A stretch of DNA of 64,000 nucleotides, taken from Chytriomyces cf. hyalinus JEL632 (taxonomy: Eukaryota; Chytridiomycota; Chytridiomycetes; Chytridiales; Chytriomycetaceae). The notes under the pieces were generated by a model. The model saw only the letters and a list, made by a program, of their open reading frames with translations, made no database searches and was not told where the DNA came from. Positions within the stretch are counted from its first letter, which is position 1, and each line of letters starts with the position of its first letter. Shown here in pieces: positions 10,796-21,453 of this stretch. Where the stretch lies: the NCBI GenBank assembly GCA_025435555.1, contig JAIWWG010000009.1, forward strand, positions 543,804 through 607,803, in the 5' to 3' direction. A program made the position numbers and the translations under genes.

Positions 10796-13699
10796 TCATT
10801 TGCCCTCATTCCAGCTGCCAAACAGTCTTTCTGCCACCGCAACAAGAAGGTCCTGCACAACAAGTACACCCCCACCCAGGCATACCAACGGGAAGACTGC
10901 AAGCACCCCTTCACGCTCGCTAACACCTTCAGCCCATCCATCCCGAAACACTTGAGTCAAAACAACATAATCTCCGTCTGCCAAGCTCAGTTCATCCGGC
11001 CCATTTTTCGCATAAGGTTGCACCACTAGGAAGTTGTTTTGGCTGTTGTTTGCAAAAACGAACGGACCTCTGGCAACGACGTCCATTACGGCTTCGTTTT
11101 CACTTTGCAGCGCTCGATTTTTGGGAATGGAGAAGGTGCGCTTCGGAATTTTGTTTTGACTGCGTGCGATCACTGCTGTTTCTGTTTCATTTGAACCTGA
11201 TTCATCTTCAACGTGGTTTGAGGTATCAGAAGCTACGATGCAGACTTCACAATGAAGGCAATCAAGATGGCAGGTGAGGCCTTGTTTCACTCTGTTCCAG
11301 TCACTGCTTCCTGAAAAACTACCATTGAATGTTTTCGCAGAAGGAATTTTCGCAGAAGCCGTCGGTGTTTTTGGAGAGGGTGCAACAAGAGTGTCATCAG
11401 TCGTAATGAACTGATCCCAAAAGTCCGTACAGCTTTGTTCGACAGTCATGGGTGGCGCCACTTCTGCGCTCCAGTTTTCCATGGACTCCATGATTTGAAT
11501 AAAATCCGGGCGGAGAGGTGCATCTTGCTTCCAGCAGTCTTCAATCAATTTCCAACAGCAATCTGGAATGCTTATCCCATTGGGCGGATCCGGTCTTTCT
11601 CCCCGCTTTACCCAATCCTTTGCATTCGCACGGCCTTGCTCCTCGGAAAATGGAGCTTGAAGGCCCAAAATTTCATACGTGGTCATGGCAAAGCTATACA
11701 CATCATGCTTTGTAGATGGTTTGTATCCCATCTCGAAAGATTCCGGTGGTGCGTACAGATAAGCTCCATGTTTTCTGGTTTGAACAGGGTTCGTTGTATG
11801 GCTGTTGGTCAACCTCTGGATACGCGCAAGACCAAAATCGGCAAGTCGGGCATTGCCATCGCAGTCTGCAATGAACGCATTCAAAAAACATTCACATCAA
11901 GTTTTTGAAGAAGGAAACAAACCAATTAGAATATTGTCAGGTTTCAAGTCGATATGGAGGACAGGTGGTTTGCACTCATGGTGAAGATAGAAGAAGGCAC
12001 TTGCAGTTTGGCGCAACCAGAGCAACCTCTTCTTCAAAGTCGGAGGAACGTGAGAGTAAATGGCAGAGTAAACACTTGTGGACATTTGCTCCATAACAAG
12101 CATTGGTTTTGCCTCAACTGATCCCATGATGTTCACTCGAGTCTCGTCAAAGTAGCTGATGCCCAGCAAAGGCACGATGCACGAATGCTTGAGCCTTCGC
12201 CATTGGCGTGCTTCATTCTCAAATTCTTTGCATGCAGCAGGTGTGTCCACGCCACGGAGACACTTGACTGCTACACTGCGTTGGCCATAGGTGGCTGCGT
12301 ACACAATGCCAAAGGACCCTTCACCGAGCACTTTGCCAGTTTCAATGCACAAGGCGCCAACCGGGATATTCATCACAACATCATCAAGCTCTTCATTCCT
12401 CACAGGGTTGCTGCTCGTACTCAGGGTGGATGCATTCGATTCGCAAGTTCCATATTTCGCGGATTCCTCAACTCTGGCTGGGGAGCTCGCAACACTTGAG
12501 ACTGAATTGTGCCGGGTTTTGTCAGCAGGCGCTGGGCCACCATACAGATTAGCGATAGCAGCGTTAATGGCAGCGGTACGCATTTTTGGTGGTATTTGGA
12601 TGGGTATGCTGTTGATGGCCAACTTGGGAATGGTGGTTTGGGCAGGGTCATGGGAATTGGCTCCAGGTACTGTCGGTGCGCCTTCATTGCGAATTACAGG
12701 AGCGGTGCCAGCGAACCATGGGTGTTTTAGGGCATCAGCTGCGGTGGGTCTGTCTATTGGGTGGTCTGAGAGAAGCATCTGAATGAACCTGATTGCTGAG
12801 AGAGTTTTGCACATGAATATTAAAAATCCGCCTTTACTTGGTGGTGTTTCAATCTGAACAGATGCAAACCTTCTATCGAGATGTTGGAGGTGACTGGAAA
12901 CTGCAATTCCGGCCTGTCCATGGGCAACATTCCAGTAATCCCCGGATAGGGCAAACATCCATACAAAAGCTGATACGTTGTTACGCCAGCTGCCCAAATA
13001 TCGACAAGCGTCCCGTACTGCGTTTTTTCTGTTTGCTCTGGAGCCATGTATCCCATTGTTCCTGTTTGCACAAAACGTGTCAGGATCCAAACATACCAAA
13101 AAAAAAAAAAAAAAAAAAAAAGGTCAACCTCGAAATCCAATGCAATTTGACCGTCCGTCATCTTCCAGACACATGTCAAATCCGCCGAGCTTCAAGGAAT
13201 TCAAATCATCGGAAAACAAAAACATGTTTCCCGGATTCACGTTTCTGTGAACAATATTTAAGGAGTGGCATGTCGTCAGGGCCTCGAGCAAGCATCGAAT
13301 CACGCCTTTTACTTCAGGTTCGGTAAGTTTCGGTCGCATCAAGAGCGCTTCGACCAGGGAGCAGCGCGCCTTTTCCATGACAAGTACGACTTGACTTTTG
13401 CTGCATCGGTAAAATGATCTGGATTGGTTGCAATTAGAAGTTTGGTATCAGACGCAACACACATTTGAAAGCCAAGACACGTACATAAAGTTGATAATGC
13501 GCGCCGGGTTCAGCTTGGACAATTCGCGCAGGCAGAATGCCTCCAAGTTGCCATCATATTTCCTGGTGTCAAATGACGGGCGTTCCTCTGAGTAGAAGTA
13601 TTTGAGCAGAACTTCGTTGTCTGTCTCGAAGTCTCTTGCGGTCCAGACGTTTTCAATGTGGTTGTTGACGAGGCGGAGTGGCTGGAATCGCTCCGCCAT
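10796..13699 (-). CDS. Pseudokinase + TKL kinase + SH3 fusion protein
   Basis: Complement(10796..11865, 11923..12795, 12870..13061, 13129..13418, 13485..13699) encodes 879 aa with no internal stop. The N-terminal domain (residues ~1-270) is a kinase fold with HRNVNPGN and LGGFDMC replacing HRD and DFG, hence a predicted pseudokinase. A linker follows, then a second kinase (~385-660) with GEGSFGIVYAA, VAVKCL, HIDLKPDNIL, DFGLAR and APES, all catalytic residues present; its sequence style is tyrosine kinase-like (TKL). The C-terminus (~770-840) is an SH3 domain (VVQPYAKN...DELSLADGD...GWAEGV). An intramolecular pseudokinase may regulate the TKL domain, as in JAK-type tandems; this is inference. 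Intron 2 contains a run of more than 20 T on the coding strand. Confidence 0.85.
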
Positions 13700-14480
13700 T
13701 TTGATCAGTTGTCCTGTTCAACAAATTTTGTTTATGTTCAGAGCACAAAAACTCACAAACAGGTCAAGCTGTTTCCACGCATTCCAACATTCGGTTGACA
13801 CTCGCTGAATTGATGCACGCAGACTTGGATTCAGTGTGCGTGACTGTTCTTCGATTGCGCCCAATCACGACGATATGAGCTGGATCCTGAGTCCTGAGTC
13901 AACCCACAACATCATGCTCTCTCATGTTTCGCCGCAGACAATCCCCCCGCTAAAAAAAATTGACCCCTTGAGCCAACGCTAAAAATCCGTTTGAATCTGC
14001 CACATCGGTAAAACGACCACCAAACCTCCAACTCCTTCGTTGGATGATGTCATTTATCAGGCCCCAACTGTGCAAGAATTGATGTATCGTAATGATGCAG
14101 GTGGATAAGCACGAATATTGTTGAAGTCCAAGCAGTTTGCTATGAGAGACCGAACACAACCGGAACCCCAAACTCATTTTTTTGGCGATACTGCTGCCGA
14201 AATTCGGATACGCGTGTCTCTCTAGCAGGAATGTACTTTTGCCAGCTAGCGCGTCTGTCGGTGGCGTGGATGACGGTGTGTTCCGTTTCCAATGTTGAGG
14301 TGCATGAGAAAACACTGGCTGTGTCATTGGTTGAAGTATTTTTGAATTCAAAGCCTTTGCTCGCATTTGAAAGCTAATATGTATCCGACTGCATGCGGAT
14401 TGTTGGAATGGGTGACTCGGTTCATCGTTGGGAGAATGCGGGCAACATTTTAACCAGAGTTTGCATCGCGCGGTGGAGCC
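13450..14480 (-). repeat. Inverted segmental duplication, copy 1 (kinase 5' end plus upstream flank)
   Basis: Exon 1 of the kinase gene and about 0.8 kb upstream recur in inverted orientation at 53.27-54.4 kb. Matching blocks include the first kinase exon, the flank with ATGATGTCATTTATCAGGCC here versus GGCCCCATAAATGACATCAT there, and the block near 14340-14450. The copies are diverged, with indels. Apart from the exon, no coding content is seen in this flank. Confidence 0.75.
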
Positions 14481-14952
14481 CACTCTGCCGTGAGACGCAG
14501 TGGCGGTCAGGGAAGCGAGGCAATTCGAGATGGTTCGAAGGGAATCATGTCGAGGTCATCGTCGAGAAAGTGACGGCTACATACAACGCGTTGAATTGCA
14601 TTTGAAGCAATCCAGGGTGATACAGATAAGTTGAGTGTCCTTGTCCTGGTCGGATGAGAACGGATGATCGCAGGCATAGGAATCCAGAAGCCGTCCGGAT
14701 TCGTGCAGTGACGAGTTTTGGTGGGGATTGTGTTTTTATTTTTGGCGCGTTTCCATGCTCTCCAGCTGTGAGACGAGACAGCGCTGCACAAACATGTGAA
14801 GGAGGGGGAGGAAGGCACAACAGACTGGCGTGGGTGAAACACGCAAAATGGGTCGGCGGTGTAATTATAGCTCACAGGAACGGGGCGTCGCAACGGGCGT
14901 ATAAAGCTGCCTCCCAAATGTGCATAAAAAAGTTCATAAAAAGTTCGCAAAA
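14481..14952. other. Upstream region of the C2-domain gene
   Basis: No gene is supported here. An element gtataaagc near 14898-14906 is a plausible TATA box, about 50 bp before the C2-gene ATG at 14953. The rest shows nothing recognisable. Confidence 0.4.
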
Positions 14953-15415
14953 ATGTCCCACATCACTCAAGTCAAAGTCGTCAAGGCCAACCACCTCAAC
15001 AAGAAGGATCTGATCAGTGCGTGTCCCTTCTGCTTCACTCTCGACCTTCCCTGAACTCATCTGTGCTAATTCTCACTCCGCCTCTTCCTTCTCTCATTGA
15101 CAAACAGCCCAGAACGACGTCTACATCGACCTCTGGATCGACAGCCACCTCCTCGGCAGACAACACACGACCCGTGTCAGTGGATCAGACCCCGTGTTCA
15201 ACCAGTCCTTCAAATTTGAGCACAATGAGCACGAACTGCACTTGGACGTGCGCGACAAGGACCTCGTCGGTTCTGATGGAATTGGTAAAGCCAAGATCCC
15301 CCTCGGAGACTTGCCAATTGGAAAGCCTGTTGTGAAGGAGGTGGACTTGTATGCCGGCTTGGTGGACTTTACGTCCAATGGAAAGGTTACGCTTGAAATT
15401 ACGCGCATCAAGTAA
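14953..15415 (+). CDS. Single C2-domain protein
   Basis: Two exons (14953..15016, 15108..15415; GTGCGT...CAG) encode 123 aa that are almost entirely one C2 domain: VKVVKANHLNKKDL, YIDLWIDSHL, DPVFNQSFKFE, LHLDVRDKDLVGSDGIGKA, then KVTLEITRIK. C2 domains bind phospholipids or proteins, often with calcium. The loop-3 aspartates (DVRDKD) are present, while loop 1 has N/K-D, so calcium binding is possible but may be incomplete. The small size and absence of other domains resemble fungal stand-alone C2 proteins. The start is the first ATG and fits the beta-1 strand immediately following. Confidence 0.85.
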
Positions 15416-15726
15416 AAAGGACTCGAGACGTTGGATATTCTTTTTGTTTGCGCCCGCGTTTTGTGGTTGCGCGTGTTTCATGTTTGGCGCTTTGGAATAA
15501 ACCCAAGGTTGCTGATATCTGGTTTCGATGTGATTCTGTCCTCGCCCTCACGTGCTCCCAAGGAAGACACTACATGCAGTTCTTGATAGAAAGTGTTTTC
15601 ATAGGCGAGTTGCGTTCTGATTGCAATTGTCAACGTTCAAAAAACATACATGTCCCCAGCACTCTTTCAAAACAATACATTATAGCAGTGCGATCCACCC
15701 GCCGCGTTTGGAATATCGGATGTCCG
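15416..15726. other. Spacer between the C2 gene and the ARMC3 remnant
   Basis: About 310 bp containing the 3' end of the C2 gene. No coding or RNA feature is supported. Confidence 0.4.
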
Positions 15727-17790
15727 AACTCTGATCCTGCTGCTGCAGTCGCCGGACCAAGTTGTCTGCCTCCAAGCGCTCGACAGCCTCATCAAATTTG
15801 GCCAAAAAGGTGGGGCAACCACCAGTTCTGGGAAGCGCGCGACATCAATTGAAAAAAACTGCATTTGAACACAGGCTCGAAGTATCGCGTGCAGTTGCTC
15901 AATTCAAACATTTTGAAGCCGTTGCTCAATTTGACATCTTCAAAGGACATGGCTATAAAAAAGGCCACCGTTGCATGCATCGCTGCTTCTACGGAGATTG
16001 GTAACTTTATGTTCTTGTGCACTACGCCGTGTGTTTTTGACGTGTCGAAACATTTGGTGGGCAGCCGAGATCCATGCCGAGATGCGAAGAAAGGAGTTGT
16101 TCGAAACACTCGTATCCCTTCTCGCAGCCGAAGAGCCGCCCGAAGTTCAGGACGAAGCCGCATTCGCAATCTCAAACCTCGCAAAAGATTGTGAGCACGT
16201 TTTGGTTTTTGGTGCCAATTACTTGCTTTCAACCTCATCCAGTGTTAAAACTTTCCATGCCCAGTCAAAACAAGGAATAAAATCAAGGCGCAAGAAGCGA
16301 TTGGAGGAGTGTTGAGGCTTCTGACTTTGGAAGACTGTCAGACGCTTGTGAACGCGTGCGATTGTATTGCGAATCTGGCGGAGACAGTATGTGCTTTTTT
16401 AACGTCTCCACAAGTTTCCAAGATTATTGATCAGGTGTAAACAGCTCCATACAGAATCGACGCAGTCAAGCTTGGAGGAGTTTCATTGCTGCTTTCAGCG
16501 CTCAACAAGGCAGACACGTCCGTGCAATCATCCGCGTGTCTTGCGCTTGCCAGATGCATGCAAGAAGGTTGAGGTTTTCGTTGTTTTTAGAAACCGTGAT
16601 TGGGATTATGTGTTCACAAGTTACTTCTTTTTTAACAGGCGAAGCTAGACTATCTCTCGCAAAAGAGAAAAAAAATGAGAGCATTGCACGGCTAATTGCG
16701 CTTGTTCTGTCCAAAGAAGTGACTGTTGCGCGTAACGCTGCCTATGCCCTGTCGAATGCATCACAGCATGGTTTGTTTGTGATTACGGACGCTGGGTAAC
16801 ATACCCCTAGTTAAGCAATTTGAAACTGCAGAATTGAATGCTTCTCTTTTCTGTCAAATGGTAGCAATTGAGGCACTGTTGGCGCTTGGAAAAGACGCGA
16901 CAAAGTTCACAAAAGTTTTCACACGACGCGTTGGATAACTGCTCAATTACAGTTAAGATTTCCTTGTTTACTTAATTGCCGCTTTATCGTATCTTTTCAG
17001 ACTTGGCCGCAAAATACTGGCTCCGCAATGAACTTTCTGCTGCAAACATAATCAAAGGTGGATTCTATGGCATTGGATCAGCTGGAGCAAATCTGGACAC
17101 TATCAAAAGCCTTGCATCTCTCTCACAGCTTTCGGAAACCCCCGCCGATAAACGCCGAGATGTGCTGGTGCTGGACTTTGAACGCGATCAAAAACTGTCA
17201 CAAATCTGTCAAGCGGTAGCAACGAGTTAAGAAGGCCTTTCGAGCCGCCAGCAGTTACGCCAGATTGCGGCAATTGTCAGCAACGTGATGGGTGAACCTG
17301 TAGAAACTGGCGCGCTCAGCGAATTTGCGTTCAAGTTCAAAAAGACGGAATTGAAAATGAAGGCTGGAAGCAACGTTATTCCTATCGATCAAGTGTATAT
17401 GGGAACATTTTATCACAGGGCCTCACTGTTAAAGGCCATATGGGATAAAATCGGGCTGGGGCCGTGCCAGCTTATTCGAGGAGACTATGGAACATTGCAA
17501 GCAAAAACTGTCGTCACGGGGTCGCGCAAACTCGGCAGTTTCTCCCAGAAACTTCCCTCCGTCTCGGGAGATGCCAGTTGGTTCCAACGGCACTTCGTAT
17601 GCAGCAGGAGGTCTTGCAAGCATTGCTGCTGTATCGCCATTGAATGGGTTCCTTCCTTCTAATTGGACGCCTCAATCTGAACCGGAAGGATTCCTGGCCG
17701 AAGCTACAATTGTGGACTTGATGTTTGAGCCGGGTAGACTCATGGAGATTAGCTCGCAGGAAGCCAACTTTTATAGATCGCCGTCAAAGA
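15727..17790 (+). pseudogene. ARMC3: ARMC3-like armadillo-repeat gene, apparently decayed
   Basis: Armadillo-type exons are spread over ~2 kb: LLLQSPDQVVCLQALDSLI, VQDEAAFAISNLAKD, AQEAIGGVLRLLTLED, DAVKLGGVSLLLSALNKAD and ARNAAYALSNASQHG. They are followed by the ARMC3-specific C-terminus: SNVIPIDQVYMGTFYHRASLL, LIRGDYG, and AEATIVDLMFEPGRLMEISS. ARMC3 proteins belong to the ciliary/flagellar inventory. The gene looks broken: an in-frame TAA at 17228-17230 splits the C-terminal region, a frame change near 17490 separates YHRA...GDYG from the last block, and the splice phase between exons near 16390 and 16452 does not close. It also has fewer repeats than the ~870-aa animal protein. Unusual introns cannot be fully excluded. 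Confidence 0.6.
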
Positions 17791-18192
17791 GTCTTGCTTG
17801 TTTTTTTTTTTCACGTTGCATGCAGTTGTCCCGAATAAATCATTTCGTATGAAAAAGCTTGTGAGTTGGCACAGTAAATGCAAGCCAGATCATAAAATAG
17901 AAATCAATATCTTTTCCGGATTACAACTGCCCATCAGGTTGAAGTCAGAAGCAATGATGCCAACAAAACGTGTCTCTAAACGAACTTGGTCTGTATTAGG
18001 TCCCCACTGCGTGTATCCAACGAGCCTCCACGATCCCCTTCCATCCCACTCAAAGCAAAGCAACGTCAACATGAAAAAAAATAAAGCGCGCGGAGGTGAA
18101 AAAAAACAAAAAACAAACAAACAAACGGGGTCGCACGTCATTCACCCCCTCTTTCAAGTCTGCGTTGTCACTCCCCTCTCTCCTCAAAGAGC
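17791..18192. other. Spacer between the ARMC3 remnant and SCS7
   Basis: This stretch contains A/T-rich runs (for example aaacaaaaaacaaacaaac near 18110) and convergent 3' ends. No gene is seen. Confidence 0.4.
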
Positions 18193-19538
18193 TCACTTCA
18201 ACTCCGTGTTGAAAGCGTAGTCCCACAGTTTATTCGTGATTCCAAACCCGAGATGTGCGTTCTTGTAGTGATGGTCCAGGTGGTACGTTTTCATTTCGCG
18301 GAGGTATGCAGTGTACGGTCGTGCATGGTGCAAGTGGTCTGTTCGTTTAAGCGTCAGCAAAGAAGTGTTTTTTTTTTGGGACTTCGATTTCAACTCACAG
18401 TGGATCAGGTCATACAGCATAAATCCGCAATATGCGCCTCCGGCCACAACGTTTCCAGTCCCAATGGGAAACAGTGCAATGATGGATTTGTACACGGGGA
18501 TTGAGAGAACTAGGCCGAGAGCAGGCGGCATGACCAGTCTCATTCTGGAGGACACACCAAAAAAACATCAATAAAAAACAAAAAGCAAGAAACTGAAAAT
18601 CAAACGTACTTATCCATTGGCAAAAAGTGGTGAATTCCGTGGAGCAAAAAGTGAAGCGTGAACGCAATTTGGTGATCCGGCAAGAACTCATCAATATGGA
18701 ACAAGAATCGGTGCAGCGAGTATTCGACAAATGTCCACACCAAGATTCCCACAGCAAAGAATGCCGGTACGGTGGCCAGCGAAGCGCCCAGCTCCGTGAC
18801 GCCGTAGTAGATGTTGTACAGGGTGATGGGGATGTACACGAGGGGGATGACCCACCATGGTGTCAGGGAAAACATTTCGAGGTACCATGGGCCAAAGAGT
18901 GGGGCGCTGCCTTTCACCTGGCGGGGCAGATGGACCTGAAGGGGAGTGTTGTGAGTGAATTTATAATTTACACGAAATCTTGTTTGGCATGAGTGTACGC
19001 ACCTGTTCCACGTAGAAGTCCTTTGTAAACTTTGCGTTCCACACTTGTGCGAGCATGGGTCGGGTTGGGTCGATAAAGTCGTTGCTCTTCTTGCCGTACC
19101 CGAGCGCCGCTGTCGTGGGCTCGTCTCCAGCGTCCTTGTCCTTCTCCTCACTGTCCACCAGTGTGCCAATGTAGTAGTCCTCCAGCATCTTGTATGCTGC
19201 CTTTGAGTGTGCATGTGTGTCCTCGTCACCCATGATCTCCTCAATGTCTGATCCACCGTGCTGAAGAATCGAGTCGGCGCCGCCTGGATGATCTGCAATG
19301 AACTGAGAACCTGGCGCAGTTAGTTCTCATGAACCTTCAAGCAGGGTGAGGCAGAAAACATTGCACCTCGGTCACATCGTAGACTGTGGTATGTAACGAC
19401 GGGGGCATCAGACATGACTCCATCTCTCGAATGCTGGAAACACTACGTGCGCTCACCTTTCCCACGAAGGGTCACCCACACGCTGCGGGATGTCCGGTGC
19501 TCTTCGACCTGGGCAGCTGTGAAAGTGGTGAACTGCAT
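18193..19538 (-). CDS. SCS7: Fatty acid 2-hydroxylase (ceramide very-long-chain), Scs7/FA2H
   Basis: Complement(18193..18338, 18399..18544, 18610..18935, 19003..19302, 19367..19383, 19457..19538) encodes 338 aa. The order is an N-terminal cytochrome b5 domain (VYDVTEFIADHPGGADSI, the haem-binding HPGG) and then the membrane-bound hydroxylase with di-iron histidine boxes: EYSLHRFLFH, LHFLLHGIHHFLPMD, HYHLHHARP and YHLDHHYKN. The hydrophobic stretches between them are the membrane segments. The enzyme 2-hydroxylates sphingolipid acyl chains in the ER. Exon 2 is a 17-nt microexon needed to join the b5 domain in frame. For exon 3 the second AG (after gttctc) must be used to give FIADHPGG. Confidence 0.93.
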
Positions 19539-19783
19539 CTTGTTTCTTTTCCGGTCACAAATTTGTGGTTCCACGAATTGGATTTGTTTGGACAACCGAC
19601 TTGCCAACCTGACTCATTCTTGGACATTGTCGTTCGTCTTTGATGCAGGTGATCAGTGCTAATCCACTCAAATGCACTGCTATTATTCCTGGTTTGCTTC
19701 ATGCATACACAGGAGACAAACTTCCGCAGTTTAAATCCAAGTATACGTTGAAATAGTTAAGCGCTAAAACTTCAATTTGTATC

Positions 19784-19856
19784 GGTCTCCTAGTGTAGTG
19801 GTTATCACGTGTCCTTCACACGGACAAGGTCGCGAGTTCGAACCTCGCGGAGACCA
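19784..19856 (+). tRNA. tRNA-Val: tRNA-Val (anticodon CAC)
   Basis: Bases 19784-19856 fold into a complete cloverleaf without an intron. The acceptor stem GGTCTCC pairs with GGAGACC and the discriminator is A. The D-arm is TAGTGTAGTGGTTATCAC and the anticodon stem TGTCC/GGACA holds loop TTCACAC, which presents CAC. The T-arm is GCGAGTTCGAACCTCGC. Internal A and B boxes are standard (TAGTGTAGTGG and GTTCGAACC), and TTTT follows directly at 19857 as a Pol III terminator. Confidence 0.97.
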
Positions 19857-21453
19857 TTTTGATTTTGGCTGCCAACTTTCATGCCCAGCTCCGATGTTGC
19901 GTCCTTGCCTTATAAAGTTTCTGGGGTCTTGGTGAAATGCGTTTGCAACTTCTCATGTTCCCCGTGGGCTTCTTAAAATCTACACCAGTCATGAGAATAT
20001 CGCATTTTTATTACGTGCGAGTGCTGCAGGTGCTCAAAGCCAAGTATTTCACATTGTCATGTTCCGACCTCTCCTAATTTTATTGAGCACATGAAAACTG
20101 CTCGTCCCACCTCACACGGGGGCCACACCAAAAGTGGTGTTGTTTTTGATTTGCAACTGTGTGTACAATGGGATAATGCTGAAGCAGAGAGCACCGAGTA
20201 ATTTGGATTATTTTTCATGTGGGTCGCAGGCCTTTTTCAATTGAACGCACGCGTTAAAAAAGAGGCTTGATGATGGGCACAGGCAATTTTTTTTGGTGGT
20301 GGAAATTCAGGTAGCTTTGTTGCTTGGCGTTGTTGGCGGGTGAAGTCACATCTTATCATCTAGCAGTGCCAGATGTGGTCACTGCGAGCAAAAGTTGCGG
20401 GTGATACACAGAGCTTGAATGATGCTTGAGTACTGGTTACCTTGAAAGACAAAACCTCTGGGACAATGGGGTGGACAGGCGTGCGCTGGGGAGTGCTGCT
20501 TGGACAATCGGTGCTGCAGCTTCGTTTGCTCTTCTCTGTACACTTTGCTTCTGGCATTTGTTGTGCTTTGTTGCGCGGTCTCAGCATTGCTTCTAAGGGT
20601 GCAAGCAGATCTTCCCGTCAATCATCTCTGCAGGGAAATAAGCCAGTTCTCTTCCATGATCAGGTGTGCCAGAGTGCATACAGTTATGCATGTGGCTTTT
20701 GAATTCGAAGCTGGTTGTGCCAGAGAGTTGGTTTGGTGGTACAAGAGAGGAATCTGACATCTGTGAAGTGACATACAGGAGATTGAGAAGACGATGGAGT
20801 TATGCATGGTTTTGTGTATGTTGAGGTACCTGGATACTTCAGTGACGTGATTGATAGACAAGAGGATATCTGGGCAAGGTTTCAGAGGGGAAAGTGTTAT
20901 TCAATGGAAAAAGTAGGTACACTGGCGCAAGAGCTTGCATTCATCTACCAAGGACAAGATTTCTTTGTGTTGATTCATATTGCTGTTATTACTCCTCCTT
21001 TTTGTAGGAGTTTTACCTGCCAGTTGTGCATTTTCCCACACTCTTTGGCGGGAAGCGTATGTTTGAGGGTGTACTGTTCTGGTAGACGGCATTGATTGAT
21101 CATGGAGAAAAACGTTTCAATACTCTGGTGCTCCCACTCTGTTTTGCTGAATCCGGCAGTTTCATGGTAAATACCTGGCATGCCCAAGAGAACATGTGCT
21201 ATTACAGAATACAGATATTTTGAAGACGCGAAGAATGAACAACCAAAGTAAACACTTTATTTTATTCAATACAGGTGTGGTATTTTTTTTGGTAAAACAG
21301 GATAAAAAAGAAGAAAAAACAAAGAAGAGCCTCAGAAATGCCAACCAAAGAGTTTTGTTTTTTTAAAAAAAGTTGTACTGACATTCATGAGGAAAACAGT
21401 TTCTATATGTTTGTTGTTGTTGGGGGATTGGGATTCTAGGTGTGCGTTGTGCA
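19857..21453. other. Long gene-poor stretch
   Basis: About 1.6 kb downstream of the tRNA. Several medium open frames overlap on opposite strands between 20.4 and 21.2 kb, but none has a domain or splice pattern I can support. Possible remnants of a mobile element cannot be excluded. Confidence 0.4.

Noticed and set aside
13099-13122. Long A-run on the plus strand as a retroposon tail
   Set aside because: It lies inside intron 2 of the kinase gene in a position with valid splice sites and no element body or target duplication around it.
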